Shown: positions 26,140-34,017, numbered from the stretch's first letter. The stretch is 64,000 nt of DNA from RH-AL1 sp965214415 (GCA_965214415.1 CBDCBQ010000003.1:3919141-3983140); one strand, 5' to 3'. Made by a program: numbers and translations. The notes: a model not told the origin generated them from the sequence alone.

Positions 26140-27093
26140 TCAGGCACCTTGTACCGGTGTGTCGTTCGCAATCACATCTATATCTAGGCCGCCGGTGATC
26201 AAGAACGAGGCGACGGCTCCGGCAATTTGTATGAGAATGCCGGCGTTCTCACGGCTGAAGCGCCCTACGCGATCACTTGTAGCAACAAGGACACCATAGG
26301 GACGTCCGTCGCTGGTGAGGAGTGGGCCTATTGGCACGGAGGCAAAGGAGCGATACACCGCACGGTCATATGGTCGCTCCTTCGACGTAGGGACGGCGGA
26401 GAACGGCTCGGCATCGGGATGCTGAGCATCTCCCGTAATGATCATGCGCTGATCGACGAAGGCTTTGCCCACGTGGCCCTCGCCTCGCGCCCACTCGCGG
26501 CCAAGGTCGCTTCGAGGAGATTTGTGGTTTTTCGCCTTCCGCCGCCAAACGGGGACAAGAAGATCGCGATTTGTAGAGTACAGATAGACAGCAAAGCTCC
26601 AGGACTCCGACGGCCCAATATTGAATATGAACTCGCCTTCTAAATCGAGCGGCGAGGCAAGATCATGTATCGCTTTTTCTAGGCCTCCGATAGTAGTAAT
26701 CCTCTGACGAGATAATGTCAGAATCGCCGATCGCACTGAAGCACTATAGTTTGTCTCGAAGGCAAGCCTATCAACTAGTTCGCTTAGGCGTGCCTCCCCA
26801 TCTTGCATCTTGGCTATTGCATCTTGTTGTTCTTCATTTTCCACAGCTAGCCCAAGAAGCGACTCACCAGTCGGGTTTAGCCGAATGGCAAATACTGCAA
26901 GAAATACAAGCACCGAGAGCCATATAAAGGAAACAACGTTTGTGCCGTAATCTTTATGAATATCAGGCGTGAAAGCGCCTAAAAGCGCGCAGACGCCGGG
27001 AATAACAACAAGAACTGCTACACTTGATAGGCCGCGCTCAATGTTGCGGCGTCGAGAAAGGCTTTTAAGTGCGTTGCGTCGTATTGCAGACAT
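26140..27093 (-). CDS. Two-TM membrane protein with C-terminal GAF domain
   Basis: 317 aa. Two membrane helices near the N terminus (VAVLVVIPGVCALLGAF and FIWLSVLVFLAVFAI) are followed by a short coiled coil and a GAF domain from about residue 170 (EFIFNIGPSESWSFAVYLYS to VASFLIT). The GAF contains EGHVGKAFVDQRMIITGD and FASVPIGPLL, typical strands of the fold. Start ATG 27093 was chosen because the longer frame begins with TTG. The region looks more AT-rich than its surroundings, suggesting recent acquisition. Probably a membrane sensor for a small ligand; no enzymatic output domain is present. Confidence 0.65.
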   Translation of the reverse strand: MSAIRRNALKSLSRRRNIERGLSSVAVLVVIPGVCALLGAFTPDIHKDYGTNVVSFIWLSVLVFLAVFAIRLNPTGESLLGLAVENEEQQDAIAKMQDGEARLSELVDRLAFETNYSASVRSAILTLSRQRITTIGGLEKAIHDLASPLDLEGEFIFNIGPSESWSFAVYLYSTNRDLLVPVWRRKAKNHKSPRSDLGREWARGEGHVGKAFVDQRMIITGDAQHPDAEPFSAVPTSKERPYDRAVYRSFASVPIGPLLTSDGRPYGVLVATSDRVGRFSRENAGILIQIAGAVASFLITGGLDIDVIANDTPVQGA

Positions 27094-27106
27094 CTCGAAT
27101 CCCAGC

Positions 27107-27256
27107 CTAGTCAAGTTCACCCGCTTGTACAATTAAAATCACCGTCGTCACGCTGCGGTAGGTTTCTACCGCGGCCTTGCCGATAGCAGCTCCGTACCAC
27201 GCGAGCGCGATGCTTTGAGCAGGGATCGATGTTCGCCCTTCACGCGTGGTGATCAT
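27107..27256 (-). CDS. Possible small ORF upstream of the GAF gene
   Basis: 49 codons, ITTREGRTSIPAQSIALAWY then GAAIGKAAVETYRSVTTVIL. It ends 13 bp before the GAF start and could be its leader gene. No family recognised. Confidence 0.25.
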   Translation of the reverse strand: MITTREGRTSIPAQSIALAWYGAAIGKAAVETYRSVTTVILIVQAGELD

Positions 27257-27340
27257 GCCCGTCGCATTCGGCGACGGCCCGGCGACGGGATCCCGCCACG
27301 CCAAACGCAACCTCGGTGAGAGCCAAAAGTGCCCGAGCCA

Positions 27341-27457
27341 TCACACGCCGATTTGCACGGCGCCACGCGCGACGACGCCGACCGGGCATATCGCAAGCAG
27401 TACGGCTTCTAGGTCGTGCCAAGGCGCGGCCTGGATGTAGAAGGTGGCGATCTTCAC
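27341..27457 (-). pseudogene. xth start remnant (second copy of the junction)
   Basis: GTG 27457 opens KIATF, the first residues of Xth, in exactly the same overlap with the upstream gene's stop as at 24,681. The sequence diverges immediately afterwards (YIQAAPWHDLEAVLL). It marks a duplicated block from which the rest of xth has been lost. Confidence 0.5.
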
Positions 27458-27821
27458 CGGCCGACGAGCCCTCGGATCATCGTCCCGTCGGCCCCGTAGA
27501 GTAGGAAGGTCGCATCGCACCATGCCTTCCGGCTGGGCGCCTGTTCGATCGCCCTGGTGAGAGCCGCCACGGCTACGCGACTGGCTGGACGAATGCTGCC
27601 TTGTCGGCGGCGACCATGTGCAGCCGCTTCCGCAGATCCTCGACCATGGTCAGGTTGATGCGAGCGCCGTCACACGCCGCAGCCGTGGTCTTGGCGACTG
27701 CCAGCGTGCTCGCGAAGCCCAAGACCTCCATGTCGTGCGGGCTCATCGGCGCGTCTTCGGGTGCGCTCGGCGCGCCGGTCGCGGCGGACAGCAGGATCAG
27801 CACGGCGGCGATGGCGCTTAT
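27454..27821 (-). pseudogene. Small secreted protein coupled to xth (copy 2), decayed
   Basis: Parallels the copy at 24,678-25,037: LSAATGAPSAPEDAPMSPHD, VLGFASTLAVAKTTAAACDG and LRKRLHMVAADKAAFVQ. A frameshift near 27,590 then leaves SRVAVAALTRAIEQAPSRKA and CDATFLLYGADGTMIRGLVG in another frame. The ancestral ATG is ATA (27821). It therefore carries at least two lesions, different from those of copy 1. Confidence 0.65.
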
Positions 27822-28294
27822 CGAACCGCGCCTTCAGGCGCAGCGGCAGGCACGCCGCCCACATACCGCGCATAGGCTGCGGTCCAGTCGTCCGCGACCT
27901 CGCGTTGTGCTTCCGCTTGCGAGAGCAGCCCATGGCAGACGCGCCGTTGCAGCTCGACCTCGAGCACGTCCTTCTCATCTGCCTCGACCCATGGTTGCGG
28001 CCACAGGTTGGCGACGACGTTCGCCCCTCCGATCGCGAGCGGGATGAGATGGTCGATCTCATAGTCCGAGCTTTCGGCCGCCGGGATATTATAGGCGGCG
28101 AGCACCTCGCGCTTGGTCGCTTCCGAGACGTGGCGACGCTCGCGCGTCGTGCCATTGCAGACGACATCGCGCGTCGCGGTTTGATCCGCCGCGCCGGGCG
28201 TCATGATCGGGTCCGGTTGGGCTGGCGCCCCGGCGGCGCGCGCTGGACCGGCGATCGCGAAAGCGGCCACGACCGCGACGCGAGCAAAGAGCAT
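27818..28294 (-). CDS. Secreted HNH-type nuclease-like protein
   Basis: 158 aa from ATG 28294. A signal peptide (LFARVAVVAAFAIAGPARA) is followed by an HNH-like core DYEIDHLIPLAIGGANVVAN then LWPQPW, the His-Asn signature seen in proteins annotated as HNH endonucleases. Both Cys (DVVCNGTT and RRVCHGLL) could form a disulphide. Similar exported proteins are frequent in Hyphomicrobiales. Nuclease activity is inferred from the motif. It is divergent from the SOS-box gene at 28,388 and shares the 93-bp region carrying that box. Confidence 0.65.
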   Translation of the reverse strand: MLFARVAVVAAFAIAGPARAAGAPAQPDPIMTPGAADQTATRDVVCNGTTRERRHVSEATKREVLAAYNIPAAESSDYEIDHLIPLAIGGANVVANLWPQPWVEADEKDVLEVELQRRVCHGLLSQAEAQREVADDWTAAYARYVGGVPAAAPEGAVR

Positions 28295-28367
28295 GACTGA
28301 CGAACCTTGAAGCACCCGGCGGGCCGGTGCACCTTACACTCTCAGCGGCATCTCGACTCCCCCAAAT

Positions 28368-28382
28368 GTTCGCATTACGTTC
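28368..28382. promoter_or_regulatory. LexA (SOS) box, GTTC-GCATTAC-GTTC
   Basis: Perfect alphaproteobacterial LexA operator in the divergent region between the HNH gene and the 28,388 gene, ending 5 bp before the latter's ATG. It could repress either or both. Confidence 0.75.
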
Positions 28383-28387
28383 TTGGC

Positions 28388-28665
28388 ATGCGGCTGTCGG
28401 AGTACCCCTATGTCGTGGTGCGGATCGGATGCTCGAGATGCTCCCGCAAGGGCGCTTACCGGCTTGTTCGGCTGGCCGATCGCTACGGGTCGGAGATGGA
28501 GATCCAAGCCGTGCTTTCGCAGCTCGCCGGGGACTGTTCACAGCGCGACGTACGCTCCGCGTGCATGACTTCTGCGGGGCGTTCTTTCCGGACCTGTCGG
28601 ATGGCCGGTCGCCGGATATGCTGCGGGCCGAGACCATCAAACCGAAGCTTCGAGCGGTGAAATAA
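28388..28665 (+). pseudogene. Cys-pair small protein under SOS box, frameshifted
   Basis: From ATG 28388: RLSEYPYVVVRIGCSRCSRK, GAYRLVRLADRYGSEMEIQA, LSQLAGDCSQRDV. After a one-base shift near 28,560 the family ending reads HDFCGAFFPDLSDGRSPDML to TAA 28665. CSRC plus the later Cys suggest a small zinc-binding unit. The intact family would be about 92 aa. It is followed 11 bp later by the 28,677 gene, so both lie under the SOS box. Its decayed paralogue is at 21,653. Confidence 0.65.
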
Positions 28666-28676
28666 GGAGGATCGAA

Positions 28677-28931
28677 ATGGCCACCGTCACCTATTTCGTG
28701 GCGCTCCCATTTGTTCGGAACGACGACAGCGAACTCGTCGCCGGCGAGGCGCAAGAGCGGCAGTCAGCCGGCGCGGCGGAAAGCGCGGCGCGGCGCATGG
28801 CGGAGACGTCGCTCGGCGCGGTCGCGTTCTCTCGAAGTGGAGATCCTGCGTCTGGCGAGTTCGAGGATGCCGTCGTGCTGCGCGCGTTCGGCGAGGTGCC
28901 GAGCCTCGATGAACTGCTCAGCGCTGGATAA
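28677..28931 (+). CDS. TYFVALPF-family small protein, copy 2 (intact)
   Basis: 84 aa. ATVTYFVALPFVRNDDSELV, then the helix AGAAESAARRMAETSLGAVA, then FSRSGDPASGEFEDAVVLRA and FGEVPSLDELL. A perfect GGAGG site lies 6 bp before ATG 28677. Same transcription direction and probable operon as the Cys-pair gene behind the SOS box at 28,368. Paralogues at 25,620 (stop/frameshift) and 32,558 (decayed, also behind an SOS box, before umuDC). Cytoplasmic, function unknown; the family is probably part of the damage regulon. Confidence 0.7.
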   Translation: MATVTYFVALPFVRNDDSELVAGEAQERQSAGAAESAARRMAETSLGAVAFSRSGDPASGEFEDAVVLRAFGEVPSLDELLSAG

Positions 28932-28955
28932 TCGCCTGCTTAACACCGAGCGGCG

Positions 28956-29229
28956 CTAGACACAGCGCATCACGGCAAACACCCCGGCCACGATCAACGG
29001 GACGAGCATGCCAGCCGCCGCGAGGGTGCATTGCGTGTCCAAGCCCACTCCGCAGCGAGAGACCGGCGAGGGCGATGTAGCAGATCACGATGGCGGCGAA
29101 CGATGCGCCGAGATCTGCGCCAAGCCGAAAGCGAACCAGGTAAGCGGTACCAAGAAGCGATAGCCACACGAAGACGACCGCTGCCGCAGCGAAGATCAGG
29201 CGACGTGCCGAATAAGCCGCGCCGCCCAC
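28956..29229 (-). pseudogene. Small membrane protein gene, frameshifted
   Basis: From ATG 29229: RRLIFAAAAVVFVWLSLLGT, ASFAAIVICYIALAGLSL (two helices). After a shift near 29,045, TLAAAGMLVPLIVAGVFAVM then RCV and TAG 28956 gives the third helix. The start overlaps the 3' end of the DCC gene by 34 bp. Family not recognised. Confidence 0.5.
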
Positions 29230-29564
29230 GGCCGGATTGGTGAGGCAATCTTGTAGCCGATGTTGAGAGCCGAAGTCGCGCCCGGCAGCCGCGCGAGCAG
29301 AGCCGCTGGTGTGTACAACGGCAAGACGTTCCAGATTTCGACAAACGCGGCGCCGCCGGATCGCAGCTCACCAGACGGCAGGCGGACGTGAAAGCGGCCC
29401 TGGGCCTTGCTTCGCGGGAGGTCCGAACCAGTATCGACGTCGGGGTCCGAAACATCGACGAAGTCGATCCGCTCGGCGCCGGGCTGTCGCTTGAAGTGGC
29501 CGATCTCGAGCCGGCACACCGGGCAAGAACCATCGTGATAGACGGTTAGGTCGGGGTTCTGCAT
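29196..29564 (-). CDS. DCC/DUF393 thiol-disulphide oxidoreductase-like protein
   Basis: 122 aa from ATG 29564. The family-defining VYHDGSCPVCRLEI near the N terminus carries the CxxC pair. DVSDPDV and the C-terminal PGATSALNIGYK with a short hydrophobic stretch fit DUF393. These proteins are thioredoxin-fold candidates of unknown substrate. An upstream in-frame start (29591) is possible. Gene intact. Confidence 0.75.
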   Translation of the reverse strand: MQNPDLTVYHDGSCPVCRLEIGHFKRQPGAERIDFVDVSDPDVDTGSDLPRSKAQGRFHVRLPSGELRSGGAAFVEIWNVLPLYTPAALLARLPGATSALNIGYKIASPIRPWAARLIRHVA

Positions 29565-29651
29565 CGCTACGAGATCGGGCGCGTAGAGCATCAGTCGATG
29601 CGACCGAGCGCCGCCTGACGCATCCGGAAGCGCTCCAGCGCCAGCATGCGG

Positions 29652-30337
29652 CTACAGTAAGCCGAGTTGCTGCGGCACACCGTCGTGCGGTCGGCCGTCG
29701 TGCCAATCCTCTTTGGCACCCGTCGCGATGATCCGCATCAGGGCTTCCGGCAACGGTCGTTGAAGCGTCGCTGCTTCGCTCCACGGGGCGCGCAGCCATA
29801 CGTCCCGTTCCTCCGCCGTCGTGAGTAGCACCGGCATCGCCTTTGGATGGATCGGCGCGACGATGCTGTTCGCGGTGGTGGTCAGGAAGCCGTAGAGCTG
29901 GTGCTCGCCGTCGATCGGATTGGTCTTCGGGCCGCGCACGCCGCGCCACGGCGTCCAGATGCCGGCGAAGGCGAAAAGCGGACGATCCTCGTCGAGCGCG
30001 AACCAGGTCGGCGTCTTCTTGGGCTTGGTGTTCGCCCACTCGCAGAACGACTTAACCGGCACGAGACAGCGGCTCGTCGGCCCGAGCCAATGTCGCCAGT
30101 GCGGGCTCGTCGTATTGCGGATTTTCGTAACGGGGGCACCACCTAATTGCGGCGCGCCGGGCATGCCCCATCGCATCATCTCGAGCTGGCGTTCGCCCTC
30201 CACTATGCGGACGATCGGCGCCATCTGGTCTGGAAACACGTCGGGCTGCGGCGGCAGGTTGCCGGTCAGGTCACGCGAGCTGTGAAAAGCCGGCGCATCG
30301 CCTCCTGGCCGCGCGTGATGCTGTAGAGGTTGCACAT
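29652..30337 (-). pseudogene. SRAP domain (YedK/HMCES) gene, frameshifted
   Basis: SRAP proteins crosslink abasic sites in single-stranded DNA through Cys2 and belong to the SOS-associated peptidase family. ATG 30337 gives CNLYSITRGQEAMRRLFTA, with the essential Cys2. One base is missing near 30,280, and the rest reads DLTGNLPPQPDVFPDQ, MMRWGMPGA, KSFCEWA (family Glu) and IHPKAMPVLLT (family His) in the next frame to TAG 29652. Without the correction the catalytic Cys is separated from the domain. The position downstream of umuDC fits an SOS operon. Confidence 0.85.
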
Positions 30338-30345
30338 GCCGCAGC

Positions 30346-30568
30346 TTACTCCTCGGCACGGTCCTTCGTACGCCTTGGCCGTTTCAACGGCTCCTTGCCA
30401 AGGATCGAGCAGGTGGTTCTTTATGTCGACGGGATGCCCATGCTTGGAAAGCAGATCCGCGAATGCCTCGTCGGCAAGCTGCTGAAAATTGCGCCGCCTT
30501 TCCTGACGAAGCAGGTTGACCACGGCCCAGGTCTCGTCGTCGAACTGGACGCGCTTGCCGACAGTCAC
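30346..30568 (-). pseudogene. Small RHH-like protein gene, probably frameshifted
   Basis: GTG 30568 overlaps the preceding stop (GTGA). TVGKRVQFDDETWAVVNLLR then FQQLADEAFADLLSKHG resembles ribbon-helix-helix proteins. The annotated frame runs on into the SRAP gene without a stop. A one-base shift near 30,370 gives KDRAEE and TAA 30346, a natural end just before the SRAP ATG. Function unknown, perhaps a DNA-binding regulator. Confidence 0.5.
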
Positions 30569-30717
30569 TCGACCAACCCCTTGAATCTCGCGTGCCGTAG
30601 CTCGCCGGCCGTCGTCACGCCGCGATGCATGCTCTCGGCCTGGAGTCCGCGCGGCCCACACGCCGCCTCAACCTTGAAGTTGGCGCATCGCAATGTCGTA
30701 AGCAGGTCCAGCACCAC
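30565..30717 (-). CDS. Small hypothetical protein between umuC and the RHH gene
   Basis: 50 aa if GTG 30717 is used. VLDLLTTLRCANFKVEAACG, PRGLQAESMHRGVTTAGELR then HARFKGLVE. It ends in a 4-bp overlap with the next gene, supporting translation. The longer frame overlaps umuC and is unlikely. No family recognised. Confidence 0.4.
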   Translation of the reverse strand: MVLDLLTTLRCANFKVEAACGPRGLQAESMHRGVTTAGELRHARFKGLVE

Positions 30718-30782
30718 CTGCAACGCCGCCGCTACGAACTGCCGCGACACGGCGCACGAAAGCAGGTCCGAAAGCGATGCGG

Positions 30783-32083
30783 CTAAGCCGCCCCGACCAC
30801 CGGCAGCTCGTCGAGCCTCGTGGTGTACCGAGGCGAGCGCATCTCGAACTTCGTCGACCAGTCGCGGCGTGGAACGAAGCCGGTGGAGCCAGGCACGACT
30901 GTGCCGCGCCCGAACCGCGCGTTGCACGCATCGAGAGCCGTCATCAGCGCCGCAGCTTTGTTCGGATCGGTCGCGCCGAAGCCAGGAAGGGCACGTTGGC
31001 TCCCGGCGAGCGGAACCAGATCGACGGTGATAAGCCCGGCCTTGCTGTAGCGGTATCCGGATCGCCAGACGCGACGCGCGCCTGACGTCGCCGCCTTCGC
31101 GAGCACGAGTGTATTGTTGGTTGCCTCCGGTAAGGTCACGACCGTCGATGCACTGCGCTTAGGCGCCTCGTGATCGTGCTCGCTGGTGTGAAAAAACACA
31201 GTCACCTGGCTGGTGGCGAGGCCCCACGGCGCAGCTTTTCGCCCAGCCGTGTGGCGTGCGTCGCAACAGCCTGTTCCATGGTCGCGAGGTCCTCTACCCG
31301 GCGCGAGAACGACCGTGTCACCGCGCAGCCCTTCCGCGTCGGCGCTACAGCCGCGAGGTCGAGGCAGGCCTCGCCGCGCAGTTCGTGCACGATGCGGCTG
31401 CCGACGACCGTAAGGCCGTTCCTCGCGAGCCTCGGGTCGAGGTCGCGCACGTCGGCGACGGTTCGGCAACCTATTGCTTGCAATTTGGCCTGAGTCGCTG
31501 GGCCGATGCCCCAAACCTCCTCGAGCGCGACCACCGCCATCCAGCGGCGGCGGACGTCCTCATCGGTCAGGTCACAGACGCCGCCCAGCTCAGGGTTCTT
31601 CTTGGCGACATGGTTGGCAAGCTTTGCCAGCGTCTTAGTCGGCCCGATCCCGACGCAGCTCGGCAGTCCAGTCCAGGTCAGCACCGTTGAGCGGAGGTCT
31701 CGGGCGAGCGCCTCCCTACGGCTTGGGGCAATGTCGGACATGTCGAGGAAGCTCTCGTCGATGGAGTAGATCTCGACGCGCGGGCTGAAGCCGCGATAGA
31801 TCTCGTTGGCTCTCGACGACATGTCTCCGTAGAGCGCGTAGTTCGAGGAGAACACCCGTACGCTGCCGCGCTTGCACGTGTCCCGAATCTTGAACCAAGG
31901 GTCGCCCATGCGGATGCCGAGCGCTTTAGCTTCGGCGGTGCGTGCGATCGCGCAGCCGTCGTTGTTGCTGAGCACGATGACCGGCATAGCTTTGAGGCGG
32001 GGGTCGAAAACGCGCTCGCAGGAGCAGTAGAAGCTGTTGCCGTCGATCAGCGCGAGCGAGATTGGCCTTCCGTGCCCGCTCAC
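30783..32083 (-). pseudogene. umuC: Y-family DNA polymerase UmuC, frameshifted
   Basis: Catalytic subunit of translesion polymerase V. GTG 32083 overlaps the umuD stop (GTGA). LALIDGNSFYCSCERVF (metal Asp), SSNYALYGDMSSRA and EIYSIDESFLDM (metal Asp-Glu), the helix-hairpin-helix WGIGPATQAKLQAIG and the little-finger region are present. Near 31,213 the frame shifts within the little finger, and the UmuC-specific tail (TSQVTVFFHTSEHD to DELPVVGAA) lies in another frame to TAG 30783. The truncated 300-residue product keeps the active site but lacks the C terminus that binds UmuD' and the clamp, so it should be inactive. Confidence 0.88.
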
Positions 32084-32514
32084 CCCCGCACGGCACGGCG
32101 GCGCGGATTGACGCTGCCTGACACGACGCCCCAAACCTCCACGATCGCCTCGGCATCAAGCTGATACGCGGGGTAACGCGGGTTGGCGAACGAGAGCGTC
32201 GTGCGGGCTCCTTGACGCGCCCAGACCTTGAACGACCGATCGCCGTCAACGTCGACCACCACGACGTCGCCGTTCTGCGGCGTCAAAGATCGGTCGATGA
32301 CCGCGAGGTCGCCGTCGAACAGCCCTTTGCCGACCATGCTGTCGCCGGCGACCCGTACAAGAAACGTGGCTGCGCGATTGATGACGAGCAGGCGCTGGAG
32401 GTCAATCTCCTCCTCGATGAAGTCATCGGCCGGGCTCGGAAAGCCGGCGCGGACGGCGCGAGCGAGCAGCGGCAAGGGCACGGGCGTGCTGAAGCTGATG
32501 GCGGCGATTTGCAC
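32080..32514 (-). CDS. umuD: UmuD, LexA-like self-cleaving subunit of polymerase V
   Basis: 144 aa from GTG 32514, intact. The N-terminal arm contains the expected Ala-Gly cleavage site in ARAVRAGFPSPADDF. The S24 peptidase dyad is Ser in VAGDSMVGKGLFDGD and Lys in DRSFKVWARQG. RecA-stimulated self-cleavage yields UmuD', which binds UmuC for translesion synthesis. It overlaps umuC by 4 bp, and an SOS box lies upstream of the preceding small gene (32,835). Confidence 0.92.
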   Translation of the reverse strand: MQIAAISFSTPVPLPLLARAVRAGFPSPADDFIEEEIDLQRLLVINRAATFLVRVAGDSMVGKGLFDGDLAVIDRSLTPQNGDVVVVDVDGDRSFKVWARQGARTTLSFANPRYPAYQLDAEAIVEVWGVVSGSVNPRRRAVRG

Positions 32515-32557
32515 GCACTGTCTCCGGTGGTTCTTTCAATGTCGATGGGGCAAACGA

Positions 32558-32808
32558 TCAGGCCGCAAGGTTCTCGATCATGTCGTGGGGCACGCTGCCG
32601 ATGGCGCGCGACAGCTTGGCGCGGCGCAGATGTCCTGCTCCGGAACGCCGTTCTCTCCAGCACGACGAGGGCCGGCGAACTGCCCGGCCATTCGTTCGGC
32701 CGCGGCGATGGCGCGTGTCGCGTCCTTTGCTGTTCTTGGCGGACGCGAGACGAGTTTGCCACCGCGCTTGCTACCCACGAAAGGCAAGATGATGTAGGTG
32801 GTAACCAT
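32558..32808 (-). pseudogene. TYFVALPF-family small protein, copy 3 (decayed), ahead of umuD
   Basis: From ATG 32808 (or 32820): VTTYIILPFVGSKRGGKLVS then ATRAIAAAERMAGQFAG. The family continuation appears in other frames (ALVVLERT, VPEQDICAA and AKLSRAIGSVPHDMIENLAA) to TGA 32558, needing two frame changes. It is the first gene behind the SOS box at 32,835 and precedes umuD by 43 bp, repeating the SOS association of copy 2. Confidence 0.6.
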
Positions 32809-32834
32809 TGCCAATTCCATCTCCCGCCGCCTGA

Positions 32835-32849
32835 GAACATAAGCAGAAC
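32835..32849. promoter_or_regulatory. LexA (SOS) box, GAAC-ATAAGCA-GAAC
   Basis: Perfect direct-repeat operator (GTTC-N7-GTTC on the minus strand), 26 bp upstream of the first codon of the small gene that precedes umuD and umuC. It probably controls the whole minus-strand unit 32,808 to 30,346, perhaps through the SRAP gene. Confidence 0.85.
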
Positions 32850-33050
32850 TTCGGCATGTCTGCAAGTTCTGACCGCATTATCCAACGAGGTTGGGAAAAG
32901 GGCGCGCAAAACAATCCGCGTGACCGTTCTCACCCGGTGAGCACATGGGCTTGGCGACGCCCCTCTAGAGGTCACGCAACCTTTGGCACCCCCCACAAAA
33001 GCGATGTTGGAGGTTCGCTTATTCGCTCCGACAGCTATCGAACGCTCCGC

Positions 33051-33311
33051 TCAGGCCGCTCGATCTTGTGTGCGCCAAGGCTCCGCGGCACAATTTTCCT
33101 CGTGGTGAGCGCCAAGCGTTTTACCTAGTCGAACGTCTCTTAGCTCAAATAGAGCCCTTTCCAGATGGCGCAAACCTTCGTGTGCCAAAAAGAAAAGACC
33201 GGGGTTTTGTAGCCCGACAATGTAGCGTTTTTGATACAAAATATCTTGTTCAATTTTAGCAATCTCTGCTTCATGGAGGCGCTGTACCGAATCTGAATTA
33301 GGCAACGACAT
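33051..33311 (-). CDS. Hypothetical helical small protein
   Basis: 86 aa from ATG 33311. SLPNSDSVQRLHEAEIAKIE, then LYQKRYIVGLQNPG and LRHLERALFELRDV look like two helices of a coiled-coil hairpin. The C-terminal 25 residues are Arg/Glu/His-rich and may be out of frame. No function recognised. Confidence 0.45.
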   Translation of the reverse strand: MSLPNSDSVQRLHEAEIAKIEQDILYQKRYIVGLQNPGLFFLAHEGLRHLERALFELRDVRLGKTLGAHHEENCAAEPWRTQDRAA

Positions 33312-33494
33312 GATACACACCACGCGCAGGAGTGACTGACAAACACGCCGCTGGCCCTAGGCGTGCAATTTCCAGTACGAGGTATTAGAAGATTAGTTTC
33401 GCTGCAGGGTCACAATTGCGAACGTGCTCAACTTCCGGCGTGGCTGGGATCGCGAAGCAAACTGCTCTATTTTCACGACGGTCATCTCTTTCGA

Positions 33495-33640
33495 TTAAAG
33501 GTCCTTCTTGACCGTGCGCGCGATTGCCATGGTGCTCGCGAAGAGCTTGATCTCGGTGTCGTGCGAGCTTTCCGCCAGAGCGCCTTGCGTGGCGAGAGTG
33601 AGCGCTGCGGCGGCCGAGAGCCAAGCTCTGCCAGACGTCC
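33495..33640 (-). pseudogene. Fragment of the xth-coupled secreted protein family (copy 3)
   Basis: ALTLATQGALAESSHDTEIK then LFASTMAIARTVKKDL and stop parallels LEIRGFASTLAIAKTV of the copies at 24,678 and 27,454. Only the signal region and first helix remain. The opposing small gene begins next to it. Confidence 0.45.
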
Positions 33641-33678
33641 GGCTGGCGCCGGCCCACGGTGCGGGCGAAGCTGCTGAT

Positions 33679-34017
33679 ATGAGCGCTGCGTCCGCCGGAG
33701 CTGGCATCCTCTTCCTCGTCGTGGGCGCCTCAGGCGCTATTGCGGCACCGGCGGTCGACTTCGCAAAGGCGCAAGCCGTCATCAACCGGTGCGTCTCGAT
33801 CTATCATGAGCCGGTCGGCGGCAAGTCGCATCCCTGCGCCTGTCCCTCGGATCACATGAAGAATGGGCGCCTTTGCGGTCGGGTCAGCGCGCACGATCGG
33901 CCAAGCGGCGCCGAGCCCGTCTGCGTCGTGGCCGAGGTGACCCCCGAGCTGGTGCGCGACTTCGGGACGAACGAACAGGCCATCTTGCGGGGCCGGTGCG
34001 AGTATCCCGAGCGCTAA
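33679..34017 (+). CDS. Small secreted Cys-rich protein
   Basis: 112 aa from ATG 33679. Signal peptide (GAGILFLVVGASGAIAA), then AQAVINRCVSIYHEPVGG, HPCACPSDHMKNGRLCGRVS, DRPSGAEPVCVVAEVTPELV and a final GRCEYPER. The six Cys suggest disulphides. The pattern CxC, CG, RPxGAxPxC recurs in small exported Hyphomicrobiales proteins that I know only as hypothetical. Gene intact. Confidence 0.6.
   Translation: MSAASAGAGILFLVVGASGAIAAPAVDFAKAQAVINRCVSIYHEPVGGKSHPCACPSDHMKNGRLCGRVSAHDRPSGAEPVCVVAEVTPELVRDFGTNEQAILRGRCEYPER

Noticed and set aside
32528..32545. SOS-like sequence directly upstream of umuD (gttctttcaatgtcg)
   Set aside because: Second half-site is GTCG; the perfect box at 32,835 explains regulation better.
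33010..33030. Possible LexA box ggttcgcttattcgctccg
   Set aside because: The second half-site is CGCT rather than GTTC, and no gene starts nearby.
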